Source of the DNA: Euryarchaeota archaeon UBA486
Lineage (GTDB): Archaea > Thermoplasmatota > Poseidoniia > Poseidoniales > Poseidoniaceae
Assembly (NCBI GenBank): GCA_002497765.1
Contig: DAET01000071.1
Span: 2,907-34,924, forward strand
Reading direction: 5' to 3'
DNA length: 32,018 nucleotides
Shown: in pieces, positions 25,665 to 32,018 of the stretch
Layout: every line of letters begins with the position of its first letter
Numbering within the stretch: the first letter of the stretch is position 1
Position numbers and translations under genes: made by a program
The notes under the pieces: generated by a model
Database searches by the model: none
Told to the model about the DNA's origin: nothing
Seen by the model: the letters and a program-made list of their open reading frames with translations, nothing else

Positions 25665-26528
25665 TCAGTCTTGTTCAGTGGCCGCTGATTCAATCGGGTT
25701 GGGCGGCGATTCGACGGCTTCGTACGAGACGGTGACGACGTGGTGCAGGTTGAGCGAATCGTTTCCTGAGTCAATGCTCACGTTGAGCGCCCAGTCTCCG
25801 GCCACGATGCTGTATTGGCTGTGGGTCCAGGACGCTTCTTGTCCGTCTCCGATTTGTTCGGTGTGGAAGGCTTGTTGCTCGCCATCGGGGTTGTCAAGGT
25901 GCCAGGTGACGGTCACGGGCGTGCCCCCGAGGATGCCGGATGGATTGCTGATGGTTGAATCAACCTCAATGCGTTCCGGCGCCGGGCAGAGGCAGTCCGG
26001 GGTGGCCGGCACCACCATTGAATCGGGGTCATCGGTGTTGCTTTGGGTCCAGTCGGTCGTTTTGTCAATGCGAACGATAACGTTGGTTGAGGCTTCGTTT
26101 CCGCTTTCATCGGTGGCCGACAGCACGACCGTAAACAGCCCGTGGGTCTGGTAGGTGTAGGTTATCTCCGCCTGGTCGTTGGCGTTCACGGTGATGGCGT
26201 TTGAACCGTCCTCATCATCACCCGGATCGAGGGTAAAGGTCGTCATCGCTCCTGCCTTTGAGGTGACCCGGGCGAAGTCAAAGGCCAACTCAACACCGGT
26301 TTGAGACAGCGTGGCCCCGTTCTGAACGCGTTCGAGGATGGTGCCCGAGGTGGACTCGTAGTGAACGGTCATGGTGATGGGGTTTTCATCGTCGCCGTCA
26401 TCCACGGTACTCAGGCAACCGGCGAGGCTGGCACACATGAGCACGGCGAGCGCCGCCATGGCCTTGACACGGGCGGCTCGCATGCGAGGAGGGTGGACCT
26501 TCCACCTCATCAATGCACCCGTTTTCAT
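25665..26528 (-). CDS. Lipoprotein with PKD-like beta-sandwich domains
   Basis: 287 aa. A basic N-terminus and a hydrophobic run (MAALAVLMCASLAGCLS) end in a lipobox, LAGC, with the lipidation cysteine at residue 38; after it come acidic residues (DDGDDENP). Two beta-sandwich domains follow. The first (about 50-155) has a PKD/Ig-like pattern (ITYTYQTHGLFTVVLSATDE, SGNEASTNVIVRID). The second (about 175-270) has TPVTVTWHLDNPDGE and WALNVSIDSGNDS. A CLCP motif links them. It is probably displayed on the outer face of the membrane; the ligand is unknown. ATG 26528 is 24 nt from a TTTTCAAAC box that also faces the tRNA gene. Confidence 0.82.
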   Translation of the reverse strand: MKTGALMRWKVHPPRMRAARVKAMAALAVLMCASLAGCLSTVDDGDDENPITMTVHYESTSGTILERVQNGATLSQTGVELAFDFARVTSKAGAMTTFTLDPGDDEDGSNAITVNANDQAEITYTYQTHGLFTVVLSATDESGNEASTNVIVRIDKTTDWTQSNTDDPDSMVVPATPDCLCPAPERIEVDSTISNPSGILGGTPVTVTWHLDNPDGEQQAFHTEQIGDGQEASWTHSQYSIVAGDWALNVSIDSGNDSLNLHHVVTVSYEAVESPPNPIESAATEQD

Positions 26529-26546
26529 GATGGACCGGCGACGGTG

Positions 26547-26556
26547 GTTTGAAAAC
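26547..26556. promoter_or_regulatory. Shared TATA-like box for the lipoprotein (-) and initiator tRNA (+)
   Basis: GTTTGAAAAC on the plus strand and GTTTTCAAAC on the minus strand, a near-palindrome. Its centre is 24 nt from the lipoprotein ATG (26528) and 27-28 nt from the first base of the tRNA (26579). Confidence 0.55.
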
Positions 26557-26578
26557 GGTGAACCGTGGCGCAGGGGGT

Positions 26579-26656
26579 AGCGAGGTGGGGTAGTCTGGAT
26601 ATCCCGTCGGGCTCATAACCCGGAGATCGATGGTTCAAATCCATCCCTCGCTACCA
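26579..26656 (+). tRNA. Initiator tRNA-Met (anticodon CAT)
   Basis: Cloverleaf with a 7-bp acceptor stem AGCGAGG/CCTCGCT, including the A1-U72 pair used by archaeal initiators, anticodon loop CTCATAA with CAT at 26614-26616, and an anticodon stem with three consecutive G-C pairs next to the loop, the initiator hallmark. T-arm GATGG-TTCAAAT-CCATC, discriminator A at 26653. The 3' CCA is encoded at 26654-26656. No intron. The stop codon of the convergent gene begins at the very next base. Confidence 0.95.
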
Positions 26657-27442
26657 TCATCCATACTGGTAGTAGTCGTGCTTGGGCTGCAGGCTGTCTA
26701 GGGCCGACTGCAAGCGAGCGTTAGCGGCTTGCTCCCCTGCGAGGATCGCGGCGTGTTGACCTTCCAGACGTGTGATTTCGGCCTGGCAAGCCGGGGCCTT
26801 GCCGGGCTGATTTGCCGAAGCATGCCTGAGCGAGCTGAGCACCGTTTCGAGGGCCACCGGCGGGGAGGCGGTCGGTTGGAGCTCAAAGGTGCCGTTGGCG
26901 TGGATCACGTCCCCGGCAGCGCTGACGGCCGCCAACAATCGGTCGACGTGGGCCTTGGTGGGCATGAGGTCGGTGGCCGTGTGCGCGGCGGCGAGGTGGC
27001 CGGGCGAGAGTTTCTCACATTTGGCAAAGGCCTTCGAAGCCGCTCGTTGTTTTCCGGCCGCAGCGTAGAGCCTCCCCGCTCGCAGATGGTCCTCGTGTTC
27101 GGGTTGCATGGCCTCAAGCATCTGCGGTGCGTGCTTCTGGAGGATTTTCACCAGGGCTTTTCGCTCGCTGTGCATTCGCTTGATGCTCGCCATGCTTTGG
27201 TCAGCCTTGTCTCGCATGAGGTAGACATCGCACATCAGACGGAGGCCCTTGAGCAGGAAAATTTGTTGCTGCGGGTCGCGTTTTTTCTTCGCCAGCATCA
27301 TGTCACAAAACTGGGTCGCCATCACTTCCGAGAGTTCAAGCCGCCCTTCTTGCATGTAGCGTTCAATCTGATGCAGGGTTTGCGAAGGGTCCTGCATCCC
27401 GAACATGGTATCAACCTCGCTGAGCACCACCGAGGCTATCAT
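26657..27442 (-). CDS. Alpha-helical (TPR-like) protein of unknown function
   Basis: 261 aa from ATG 27442; in-frame ATG 27490 and GTG 27499 are further upstream but lie on the far side of the TATA-like box at 27478-27485. The sequence is almost all helix: SQTLHQIERYMQEGRLELSE, KKRDPQQQIFLLKGLRLM, HLRAGRLYAAAGKQRAASKA (a TPR-like A-G-K turn) and TRLEGQHAAILAGEQAANAR near the end, the last resembling a short coiled coil. Mixed charge, no signal peptide or membrane segment. It is divergent from the AK6 gene and could share its promoter. No family recognised. Confidence 0.75.
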   Translation of the reverse strand: MIASVVLSEVDTMFGMQDPSQTLHQIERYMQEGRLELSEVMATQFCDMMLAKKKRDPQQQIFLLKGLRLMCDVYLMRDKADQSMASIKRMHSERKALVKILQKHAPQMLEAMQPEHEDHLRAGRLYAAAGKQRAASKAFAKCEKLSPGHLAAAHTATDLMPTKAHVDRLLAAVSAAGDVIHANGTFELQPTASPPVALETVLSSLRHASANQPGKAPACQAEITRLEGQHAAILAGEQAANARLQSALDSLQPKHDYYQYG

Positions 27443-27477
27443 GCCTTTGATGGACGGTTTCACGGCCCACCTTCTGC

Positions 27478-27485
27478 GTTTATTG
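27478..27485. promoter_or_regulatory. TATA-like box between AK6 (+) and helical-protein (-) genes
   Basis: GTTTATTG on the plus strand, centred 27-28 nt before the AK6 ATG (27509). The complement CAATAAAC would start a minus-strand transcript near 27456, with a 14-nt leader containing AAAGG before ATG 27442. Confidence 0.45.
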
Positions 27486-27508
27486 ACCATCACCGCCACG
27501 ATTCGTTC

Positions 27509-28048
27509 ATGGTGACCTCGTGCGTCCTCGCTGTGTCTGGCACACCCGGTACCGGAAAAACAACCCTGTGCGAGGCGATGGAGGGCGAGGGCTGGCAGGT
27601 GTTGTCACTGGCCACCCTGGCCGAGGAGCACGATTGCATGGGACCGGTCGACGAAGCGGACGGTGCCGCCCCTATCGACGTCCACCGATTGGCCGAAACA
27701 TGGGAGGCGCCCGTGGAAGGGCGTTGGCTTGTCGACGGCCACCTGGCTCATCTTCTGGAGGTTGACGGTGTTGTCCTTCTCCGGTGCCAACCGTCCGTGC
27801 TGAACGAACGCTTGTCTGCTCGTGGGTACGAGGCTCGGAAGGTCAAGGCCAACGTTGAGTGGGAAATGACGGCGGGTCATTGGGCTGAACTGATGGAGTT
27901 TGAAATTGATCTTCCGCTGCTGGAGTTGGACACCACCAAAGGCGGGGCCCGTGCCGCCGACCAACTTCGAGTTTGGGTGGAGGAAGGGTTGCCGTCGCTT
28001 CCATTGACGGAACAAGCGATGGACGCCATCGATTGGCTCGGAGAATGA
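27509..28048 (+). CDS. Adenylate kinase AK6/Fap7-family protein
   Basis: 179 aa. The P-loop lies at the start (LAVSGTPGTGKTTL, residues 11-19), followed by GWQVLSLATLAEEHDC, WLVDGHLAHLLEVDGVVLLR (usually VIxEGHLSHL..D.VIVLR), CQPSVLNERLSARGYEARKV and a C-terminal LLELDTTKG. These are the hallmarks of the AK6/Fap7 family, dual-function kinase/ATPases that in eukaryotes and archaea help final maturation of the small ribosomal subunit with uS11. The start ATG 27509 is supported by the P-loop distance and by a TATA-like box 27 nt upstream. Confidence 0.9.
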   Translation: MVTSCVLAVSGTPGTGKTTLCEAMEGEGWQVLSLATLAEEHDCMGPVDEADGAAPIDVHRLAETWEAPVEGRWLVDGHLAHLLEVDGVVLLRCQPSVLNERLSARGYEARKVKANVEWEMTAGHWAELMEFEIDLPLLELDTTKGGARAADQLRVWVEEGLPSLPLTEQAMDAIDWLGE

Positions 28049-28076
28049 GGTGGTGGGGGCCAAACGCCCCACAAAC

Positions 28077-28083
28077 CATAACA
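28077..28083 (+). promoter_or_regulatory. CATAAC-type TATA-like box of the phosphatidyltransferase gene
   Basis: CCATAAC centred 26 nt before ATG 28106, the same core and spacing as at 12074-12080 and 28900-28906. Confidence 0.45.
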
Positions 28084-28105
28084 CCCGTTCCTCGGTGGTG
28101 AAGCC

Positions 28106-28801
28106 ATGGCCCTTGAAAAGATGCGCAAGCGATGGGAGTCAGCCCTCCAACCGGTCTTGAACGCCTTTTCCTCGTTCTCACCCGCTACGGTGACGTGGAT
28201 GGCCCTGCCGTTTGGGGTCGCCGGTGGGTTGCTGGCCATGTACGCTCCTGACGAAGCATCCGGCGGCTGGTGGCTGCTCGGCGGTGCATTGAGCATCGCG
28301 CTGGCCATGCTGTTCGACGGTCTTGACGGCTCGTTGGCTCGAGCCAAGGGCGAGGTCACACGGTGGGGCGATTACTTGGACCACACCATCGACCGTGTGC
28401 TCGATGCTGTTTGGGTGGTTTGCATCAGCGCCTCGGTGTTTGTGGGCGACATGACGCTCGGCTTTGCGGCTGCCTTCCTCACCCTGCTGGGTTCTTACAT
28501 GGGCACGCAAGCCCAAGCCGTTGCGGGTTCGAGGAACTACCGTGGCTTTTCGCGAGCCGACAGGACCGTACTCACGTTGCTGTCGCTCATCGCCATGGGC
28601 GTCATGCTGTTGGCGGGCTGGTCCATCGACACAACGTACCCTGGCTGGTTCGACCACATCAACGTCAACCCCCTCAGCCTGATTGTCTTCATCTCTGGAC
28701 TCGGCGGGTTGTGGACGTTCAGCGTTCGGTTTATGCAGGCCAAAGGCGAAATCCAACGCTTGGATGCTGAAGACCCGCTTCCGCAACCCGAGCGAAAGTA
28801 G
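28106..28801 (+). CDS. CDP-alcohol phosphatidyltransferase family membrane enzyme
   Basis: 231 aa with about six hydrophobic segments. The family signature DG-x2-AR-x8-G-x3-D-x3-D is perfect: DGSLAR at residues 74-79, Gly88, Asp92 and Asp96, in DGSLARAKGEVTRWGDYLDH; an additional Asp71 precedes it. These aspartates bind two metal ions and the CDP-linked lipid. In archaea such enzymes join CDP-archaeol to glycerol-phosphate, inositol-phosphate or serine to make polar lipid head groups; which one this makes cannot be read from the sequence. The N-terminal amphipathic helix (ALEKMRKRWESALQPVLNAF) suits membrane attachment. Short acidic/proline C-terminus. Confidence 0.9.
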   Translation: MALEKMRKRWESALQPVLNAFSSFSPATVTWMALPFGVAGGLLAMYAPDEASGGWWLLGGALSIALAMLFDGLDGSLARAKGEVTRWGDYLDHTIDRVLDAVWVVCISASVFVGDMTLGFAAAFLTLLGSYMGTQAQAVAGSRNYRGFSRADRTVLTLLSLIAMGVMLLAGWSIDTTYPGWFDHINVNPLSLIVFISGLGGLWTFSVRFMQAKGEIQRLDAEDPLPQPERK

Positions 28802-28820
28802 GGTCAAGTGCCGGAAAATC

Positions 28821-28840
28821 ATGGTTGAACCATGGTTCAT
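28821..28840. promoter_or_regulatory. Overlapping palindromes upstream of the surface-protein gene
   Basis: Contains a perfect 12-bp palindrome, GAACCATGGTTC (28827-28838), overlapping ATGGTTGAACCAT (28821-28833). It is also a direct repeat of ATGGTT. It lies about 90-105 nt before ATG 28927 and 20 nt after the phosphatidyltransferase stop, so it could be a regulator-binding site or a terminator stem. Confidence 0.3.
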
Positions 28841-28899
28841 TTTGGCGACCCCCGTTCGCTCCATACATCGGCATTTTTGACCCCTGAGAAGCGACATAG

Positions 28900-28906
28900 T
28901 CATAAC
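28900..28906 (+). promoter_or_regulatory. CATAAC-type TATA-like box of the giant surface-protein gene
   Basis: TCATAAC centred 24 nt before ATG 28927 (27 nt before the next in-frame ATG at 28930). Confidence 0.45.
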
Positions 28907-28926
28907 GGACGAAGGCGACATATCAG

Positions 28927-31900
28927 ATGATGGGTAGCCCAAAGGCTGAACAAAACGGTGGTCTGCGCGCCGTCATTCTAACCGCAGTCATGCTCCTTGC
29001 GTTGGCTCCGTTGAGCCCCGTACAGGCCAACGGCGACCCTGCCAACCTGCAGGCGCAGAACATCCTCGCGACGTTTGACAACACGACCGAAACCACGGTC
29101 ATCACGTGGGAAAACATCGCAACGGGCGGCCAGGAACTCAACGGTTTGTTCAGTGCGAGCTACCAACTCTACCGCCACACGGCTCCCATCGACCAGATGA
29201 ACCTGGCCAGTTTGACGCCGTTCGCTGAGGTGGATGCATGTGATGCCGGCGTGGCCGGCGGCAACCCGTTCAACTGTCAGGGCGGCACCCACCCCGGCCA
29301 CACCGTCACCTTCCCGGTTGAACCCGGCACCAACGGTACGTTCTACTACGGCATTACCACGCTGTTGAGCAACGGCACAGAGGCGGCTGAACTCATCTTC
29401 AACGGATCACAAACCTACGAGCCCGTGTTGGAGATCACCCGCAGCGTCTACACGCCGTTCATCATCTCCGTTGAGTTTGACGCCGCCGCCAGCCAGACGC
29501 ACATCAACTGGCTCAACTACAACGCCATCAACAACATCCTGCCCACGACCGGCGAGGATGCGCTTCAGATTCGTATCTGGCGAACCGACTACCAAATCAC
29601 CCGTGAACTCGGCGGCTACCTCGTCGCAGAAGAAACCCCCATCGCTGTGCTGAACGCCACCGAGAGTTCCTACACCGTGGAAATTCCTCCCAACACACAG
29701 CGAAGCAGCTACTACTCCATCACCTACCTCTTGCCCAACTACACCGAATCGGGTGATGACTACGAGGACATCCGCTTCGTCGGTCAAAACACGATGGCGG
29801 ACCCCGTGGTTGAGGACAATCAGCCACCCAGTCAACCCATTCTCCTCTCGGCAGTATTCATGGCCAACGAGGACGGCACGGGAACGACCACCATCACGTG
29901 GGGCGATGTGGCTGGCGAAACGGGTGAAACCTACCGCGTTTACCGCTCCGACCAACCCTTCTCCAGCATCCTTCGCAACGATGTGTTCATGCTGGTCGAG
30001 GGCATCTTGGAAGGCATCAACTCCTACGAGGTTCAGGTTCCACAAGGTTTCCTTGGCTTCTCCTACTACTGCGTCGTGACCGTCGACGCCACCGGCGTCA
30101 TCAACACCGATACGACCGGCGATGCGTGCACCAACGGCATTGAGGAGAACGCCTTCTACGGATGGGTCGCTGAGCCGACCAACGTTCATGCCGAGTTCAT
30201 CGGCGATCGCACCACTCGAGTCACGTGGAACGACCAACTCGGAATCGAGGGCGAGATTTACCACATCTGGTACACGACCTACCGTGTCTCCGGCGCTCAG
30301 TTTGTCGAAAATCAAACCATGATGTACCTCGGCACGGTGGGCGACGGCATCGGCTACTTCGACGTTGAAGTGCCCGAAGACGAATACCGAACCAACTCGT
30401 TTTACTTCGTCACTTCCGAAGCGCTTTACGGCAACATCAACGGTACGTACCACTACACTGGACTGGTTCAGAACTACTTCAATGTGCCATTCGAGGACAC
30501 CCGTGCACCCAACCCACCTCGCATCAAGAACGCCTTTTCCATCGGTTCGTTGAACCTCGTGAGCCTTGAGTGGTTCAACGAGGACGAAGACAACGAGTCC
30601 TACTCGATTTGGCGCCATTACGGTGAGCCGTTTGGCGAGGATGAGAACGACGTCTCCACCATCCAAAGCGATGGTTGGGAGCCGGTGCTCGAGGACATCG
30701 ATGCCACCTTTGTCATGAGCGACACGCTAACCCGTGAGTTTGCGATTCCTGCCGACGTCGACCGCAACGTCTGGTACGCCGTCACCATCACCGACGAGTG
30801 GGGTAATTTCAACGGGGAAATATTCGCTGGTTTCGGTGGAAACGCCTTCAAGGTCGCTGAAGACACGTTGCTCCCAGAAGGCGAGTTGACGGTCTACAAC
30901 GACGAGGGCATGATCTACGACAGCACCACGCTCGTGGCCGGCCAGTATTCGCTCCGTGTTCAGGTCAACGAGGACCTCGGCACCACGCCCACCATTCGCA
31001 TCACCACCTCTGACGGCGGTGTGCTGACCGGTGAAGACGAGCCGTTGGCCCTGCTCAACGACAACCGAAACAACCCTGACGTGGGCCCGCTTTACACCTA
31101 CGACTTCAGCATCTCTTCCAACTCCAACGCCGGCGACATGACCGTCTACGTCGTGATGGAAGACGAATCCAACAACGTCGTCAACCAGAGCTGGGACCAT
31201 TTGTCCATCGACGCCCAACTTCCGCAAATCGACATCTTCTCGCCCACGCCCTCCAACGACGGCTCGAAGTACCTCTACGGCAACAAGATCAACGTGCTTG
31301 TGGGCGTTGAAGACGACGTCGTAGTCACGTCCTTCCAGTACCGCTTCACCTACCACTTTGGCGGCACCACGGGCGTTTCGCTCTCCACGCCGTGGTCGGA
31401 TTTGACAGGCATCACCTACATCGATGAGAACAACCGTTCTTTGACCGCCGACATGGACATCTCAGCGGGCAACTTCGAGCCCGGCATTCACCGCCTCAGC
31501 GTCCGCGCCACGGACGCGGCTGGCAACGAAGTCGCACAAAACGTCCAGTTCATCGTCGACTACTGTCGCAACCGCCTTGACGGTACCACCGTTTGTTCAT
31601 ACGAAGAAGCGCTCAAGCCGCCCGTTGAGCCCGAGGTCATCACCCCATCCTTCAGCGACCCACCCTATGTTGTGGTGTGGGTCATTGCTGTGGTCAACCT
31701 GCTGGCCATCATCGTCTCGTTGATGATCATCCAAACCGGTATGTCCGGTCCCAAGAAGAAGAAGCGCGGGGACGACGACGAAGACGACGAGTCCTGGATG
31801 GCTGAATTCATTGGCACCAGTCAAGACCTTGACATGGACGCCGTCACGGGCACGGGCAGCGCCTCGGAATCCAAAGAAGAGGAGAAGAAAGAGGAGACGA

Positions 31901-32018
31901 AGACCGCCGCCGAAGACGACGATGACGATCCCTTTGCCATCAACGTGGTTCAACGCAAAGAGCGCCGACGCAAGAAGAAGGAGCCCGAGCCTGAGGACGA
32001 CGATGACGACGATGACGA
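28927..32018 (+). CDS. Giant surface protein with fibronectin-like repeats, membrane anchor and acidic tail (3' end beyond window)
   Basis: An uninterrupted frame from ATG 28927 to the right edge (1030 codons, no stop seen). Residues 1-35 form a signal peptide (basic start, then AVILTAVMLLALAPLSPVQA). The exterior part is a string of fibronectin-III-like beta domains of about 110-140 residues with recurring cores such as TTITWGDVAGETGETYRVYR, SLEWFNEDEDNESYSIWRHY and HINWLNYNAINN. A later region (VQVNEDLGTTPTIRITTSDG; DAAGNEVAQNVQFIVDY) looks like bacterial Ig/cadherin-like domains. Near residue 915-937 a single helix (VVVWVIAVVNLLAIIVSLMI) is followed by KKKKR and a long cytoplasmic tail of alternating Asp/Glu and Lys/Arg clusters, still open at the edge. 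Probably an adhesin or envelope scaffold with a cytosolic contact; the ligand is unknown. Confidence 0.88.
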   Translation, partial: MMGSPKAEQNGGLRAVILTAVMLLALAPLSPVQANGDPANLQAQNILATFDNTTETTVITWENIATGGQELNGLFSASYQLYRHTAPIDQMNLASLTPFAEVDACDAGVAGGNPFNCQGGTHPGHTVTFPVEPGTNGTFYYGITTLLSNGTEAAELIFNGSQTYEPVLEITRSVYTPFIISVEFDAAASQTHINWLNYNAINNILPTTGEDALQIRIWRTDYQITRELGGYLVAEETPIAVLNATESSYTVEIPPNTQRSSYYSITYLLPNYTESGDDYEDIRFVGQNTMADPVVEDNQPPSQPILLSAVFMANEDGTGTTTITWGDVAGETGETYRVYRSDQPFSSILRNDVFMLVEGILEGINSYEVQVPQGFLGFSYYCVVTVDATGVINTDTTGDACTNGIEENAFYGWVAEPTNVHAEFIGDRTTRVTWNDQLGIEGEIYHIWYTTYRVSGAQFVENQTMMYLGTVGDGIGYFDVEVPEDEYRTNSFYFVTSEALYGNINGTYHYTGLVQNYFNVPFEDTRAPNPPRIKNAFSIGSLNLVSLEWFNEDEDNESYSIWRHYGEPFGEDENDVSTIQSDGWEPVLEDIDATFVMSDTLTREFAIPADVDRNVWYAVTITDEWGNFNGEIFAGFGGNAFKVAEDTLLPEGELTVYNDEGMIYDSTTLVAGQYSLRVQVNEDLGTTPTIRITTSDGGVLTGEDEPLALLNDNRNNPDVGPLYTYDFSISSNSNAGDMTVYVVMEDESNNVVNQSWDHLSIDAQLPQIDIFSPTPSNDGSKYLYGNKINVLVGVEDDVVVTSFQYRFTYHFGGTTGVSLSTPWSDLTGITYIDENNRSLTADMDISAGNFEPGIHRLSVRATDAAGNEVAQNVQFIVDYCRNRLDGTTVCSYEEALKPPVEPEVITPSFSDPPYVVVWVIAVVNLLAIIVSLMIIQTGMSGPKKKKRGDDDEDDESWMAEFIGTSQDLDMDAVTGTGSASESKEEEKKEETKTAAEDDDDDPFAINVVQRKERRRKKKEPEPEDDDDDDD

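Noticed and set aside
26729..27508. Upstream extension of the AK6 frame (260 codons)
   Set aside because: The frame is open but antisense to the helical-protein gene; the P-loop kinase and its TATA-like box place the start at 27509.
29407..30666. Minus-strand open frame of 419 codons
   Set aside because: Antisense to the giant surface protein, which has a signal peptide, repeats and an anchor; the antisense product is valine/glycine/aspartate-rich and featureless.
31916..32018. GAC/GAT repeats at the right edge as a microsatellite
   Set aside because: They are in frame and encode the Asp-rich clusters of the surface-protein tail, so they reflect protein composition.

Overview
The window looks like a chromosomal segment of a marine planktonic euryarchaeon, most likely Marine Group II (Candidatus Poseidoniales). 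The case rests on several things seen together: archaeal RadA, archaeal-type FtsZ, an AK6/Fap7 kinase, an initiator tRNA-Met with an A1-U72 pair, and short TATA-like boxes 24-28 nt upstream of start codons (leaderless transcripts). Alongside these are bacterial-looking metabolic genes (MaeB-type malic enzyme with a phosphotransacetylase domain, E. coli-like NADP-isocitrate dehydrogenase, RlmH) and very large secreted proteins with an acidic cytoplasmic tail. The lineage is inferred; no search was run.

Layout. Positions 1-3950 (minus) hold most of a giant secreted beta-propeller-like protein that runs off the left edge. 4092-4344 is a small gene that appears split by a one-base frameshift. 4444-6780 is malic enzyme. 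A minus-strand operon (8665 to 6738) encodes a 111-aa protein, a PTGES2-like glutathione S-transferase and an FGE-like membrane-anchored protein. From 8744 rightward come RlmH, two membrane proteins, DUF2203 and a PduO-type cobalamin adenosyltransferase. 11634-16360 holds a Nudix hydrolase, a DHH phosphoesterase, a coiled-coil protein, an MMPL/RND exporter and a DUF4079-like membrane protein. 16565-19942 is a 1125-aa alpha-helical-repeat protein ending in a complete PIN nuclease domain. 19930-21554 (minus) is a retropepsin-like protease coupled to isocitrate dehydrogenase. 21601-25499 holds OsmC, an acidic protein of unknown function, a Reeler/choice-of-anchor-like secreted protein, FtsZ and RadA. 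25665-28801 holds a PKD-like lipoprotein, initiator tRNA-Met, a helical protein, AK6 and a CDP-alcohol phosphatidyltransferase. 28927 to the right edge is a second giant surface protein, with a membrane anchor and acidic tail.

Architecture. The segment is very compact. All six convergent gene pairs overlap or lie within 1 nt of each other, and at several divergent pairs one AT-rich box sits about 24-32 nt from both start sites (41 nt for one partner), as if it were a shared two-way core promoter. No gene-free stretch reaches 300 bases; the longest are 25500-25664 (RadA promoter plus a hairpin), 3951-4091 (promoter of the propeller gene) and 28802-28926 (a palindrome plus the promoter of the surface gene). 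I saw no rRNA, CRISPR array, transposase or integrase.

How the genes fit together. Central carbon flux (malic enzyme, isocitrate dehydrogenase), cobalamin activation, redox protection (OsmC, GST, Nudix), RNA/ribosome maturation (RlmH, AK6, tRNA-iMet, possibly the PIN protein), cell division and recombination (FtsZ, RadA), lipid synthesis, and a cell-surface/export set (two giant surface proteins, lipoprotein, MMPL) suggest a core genome region rather than a mobile island. The least explained item is the helical-repeat/PIN protein.
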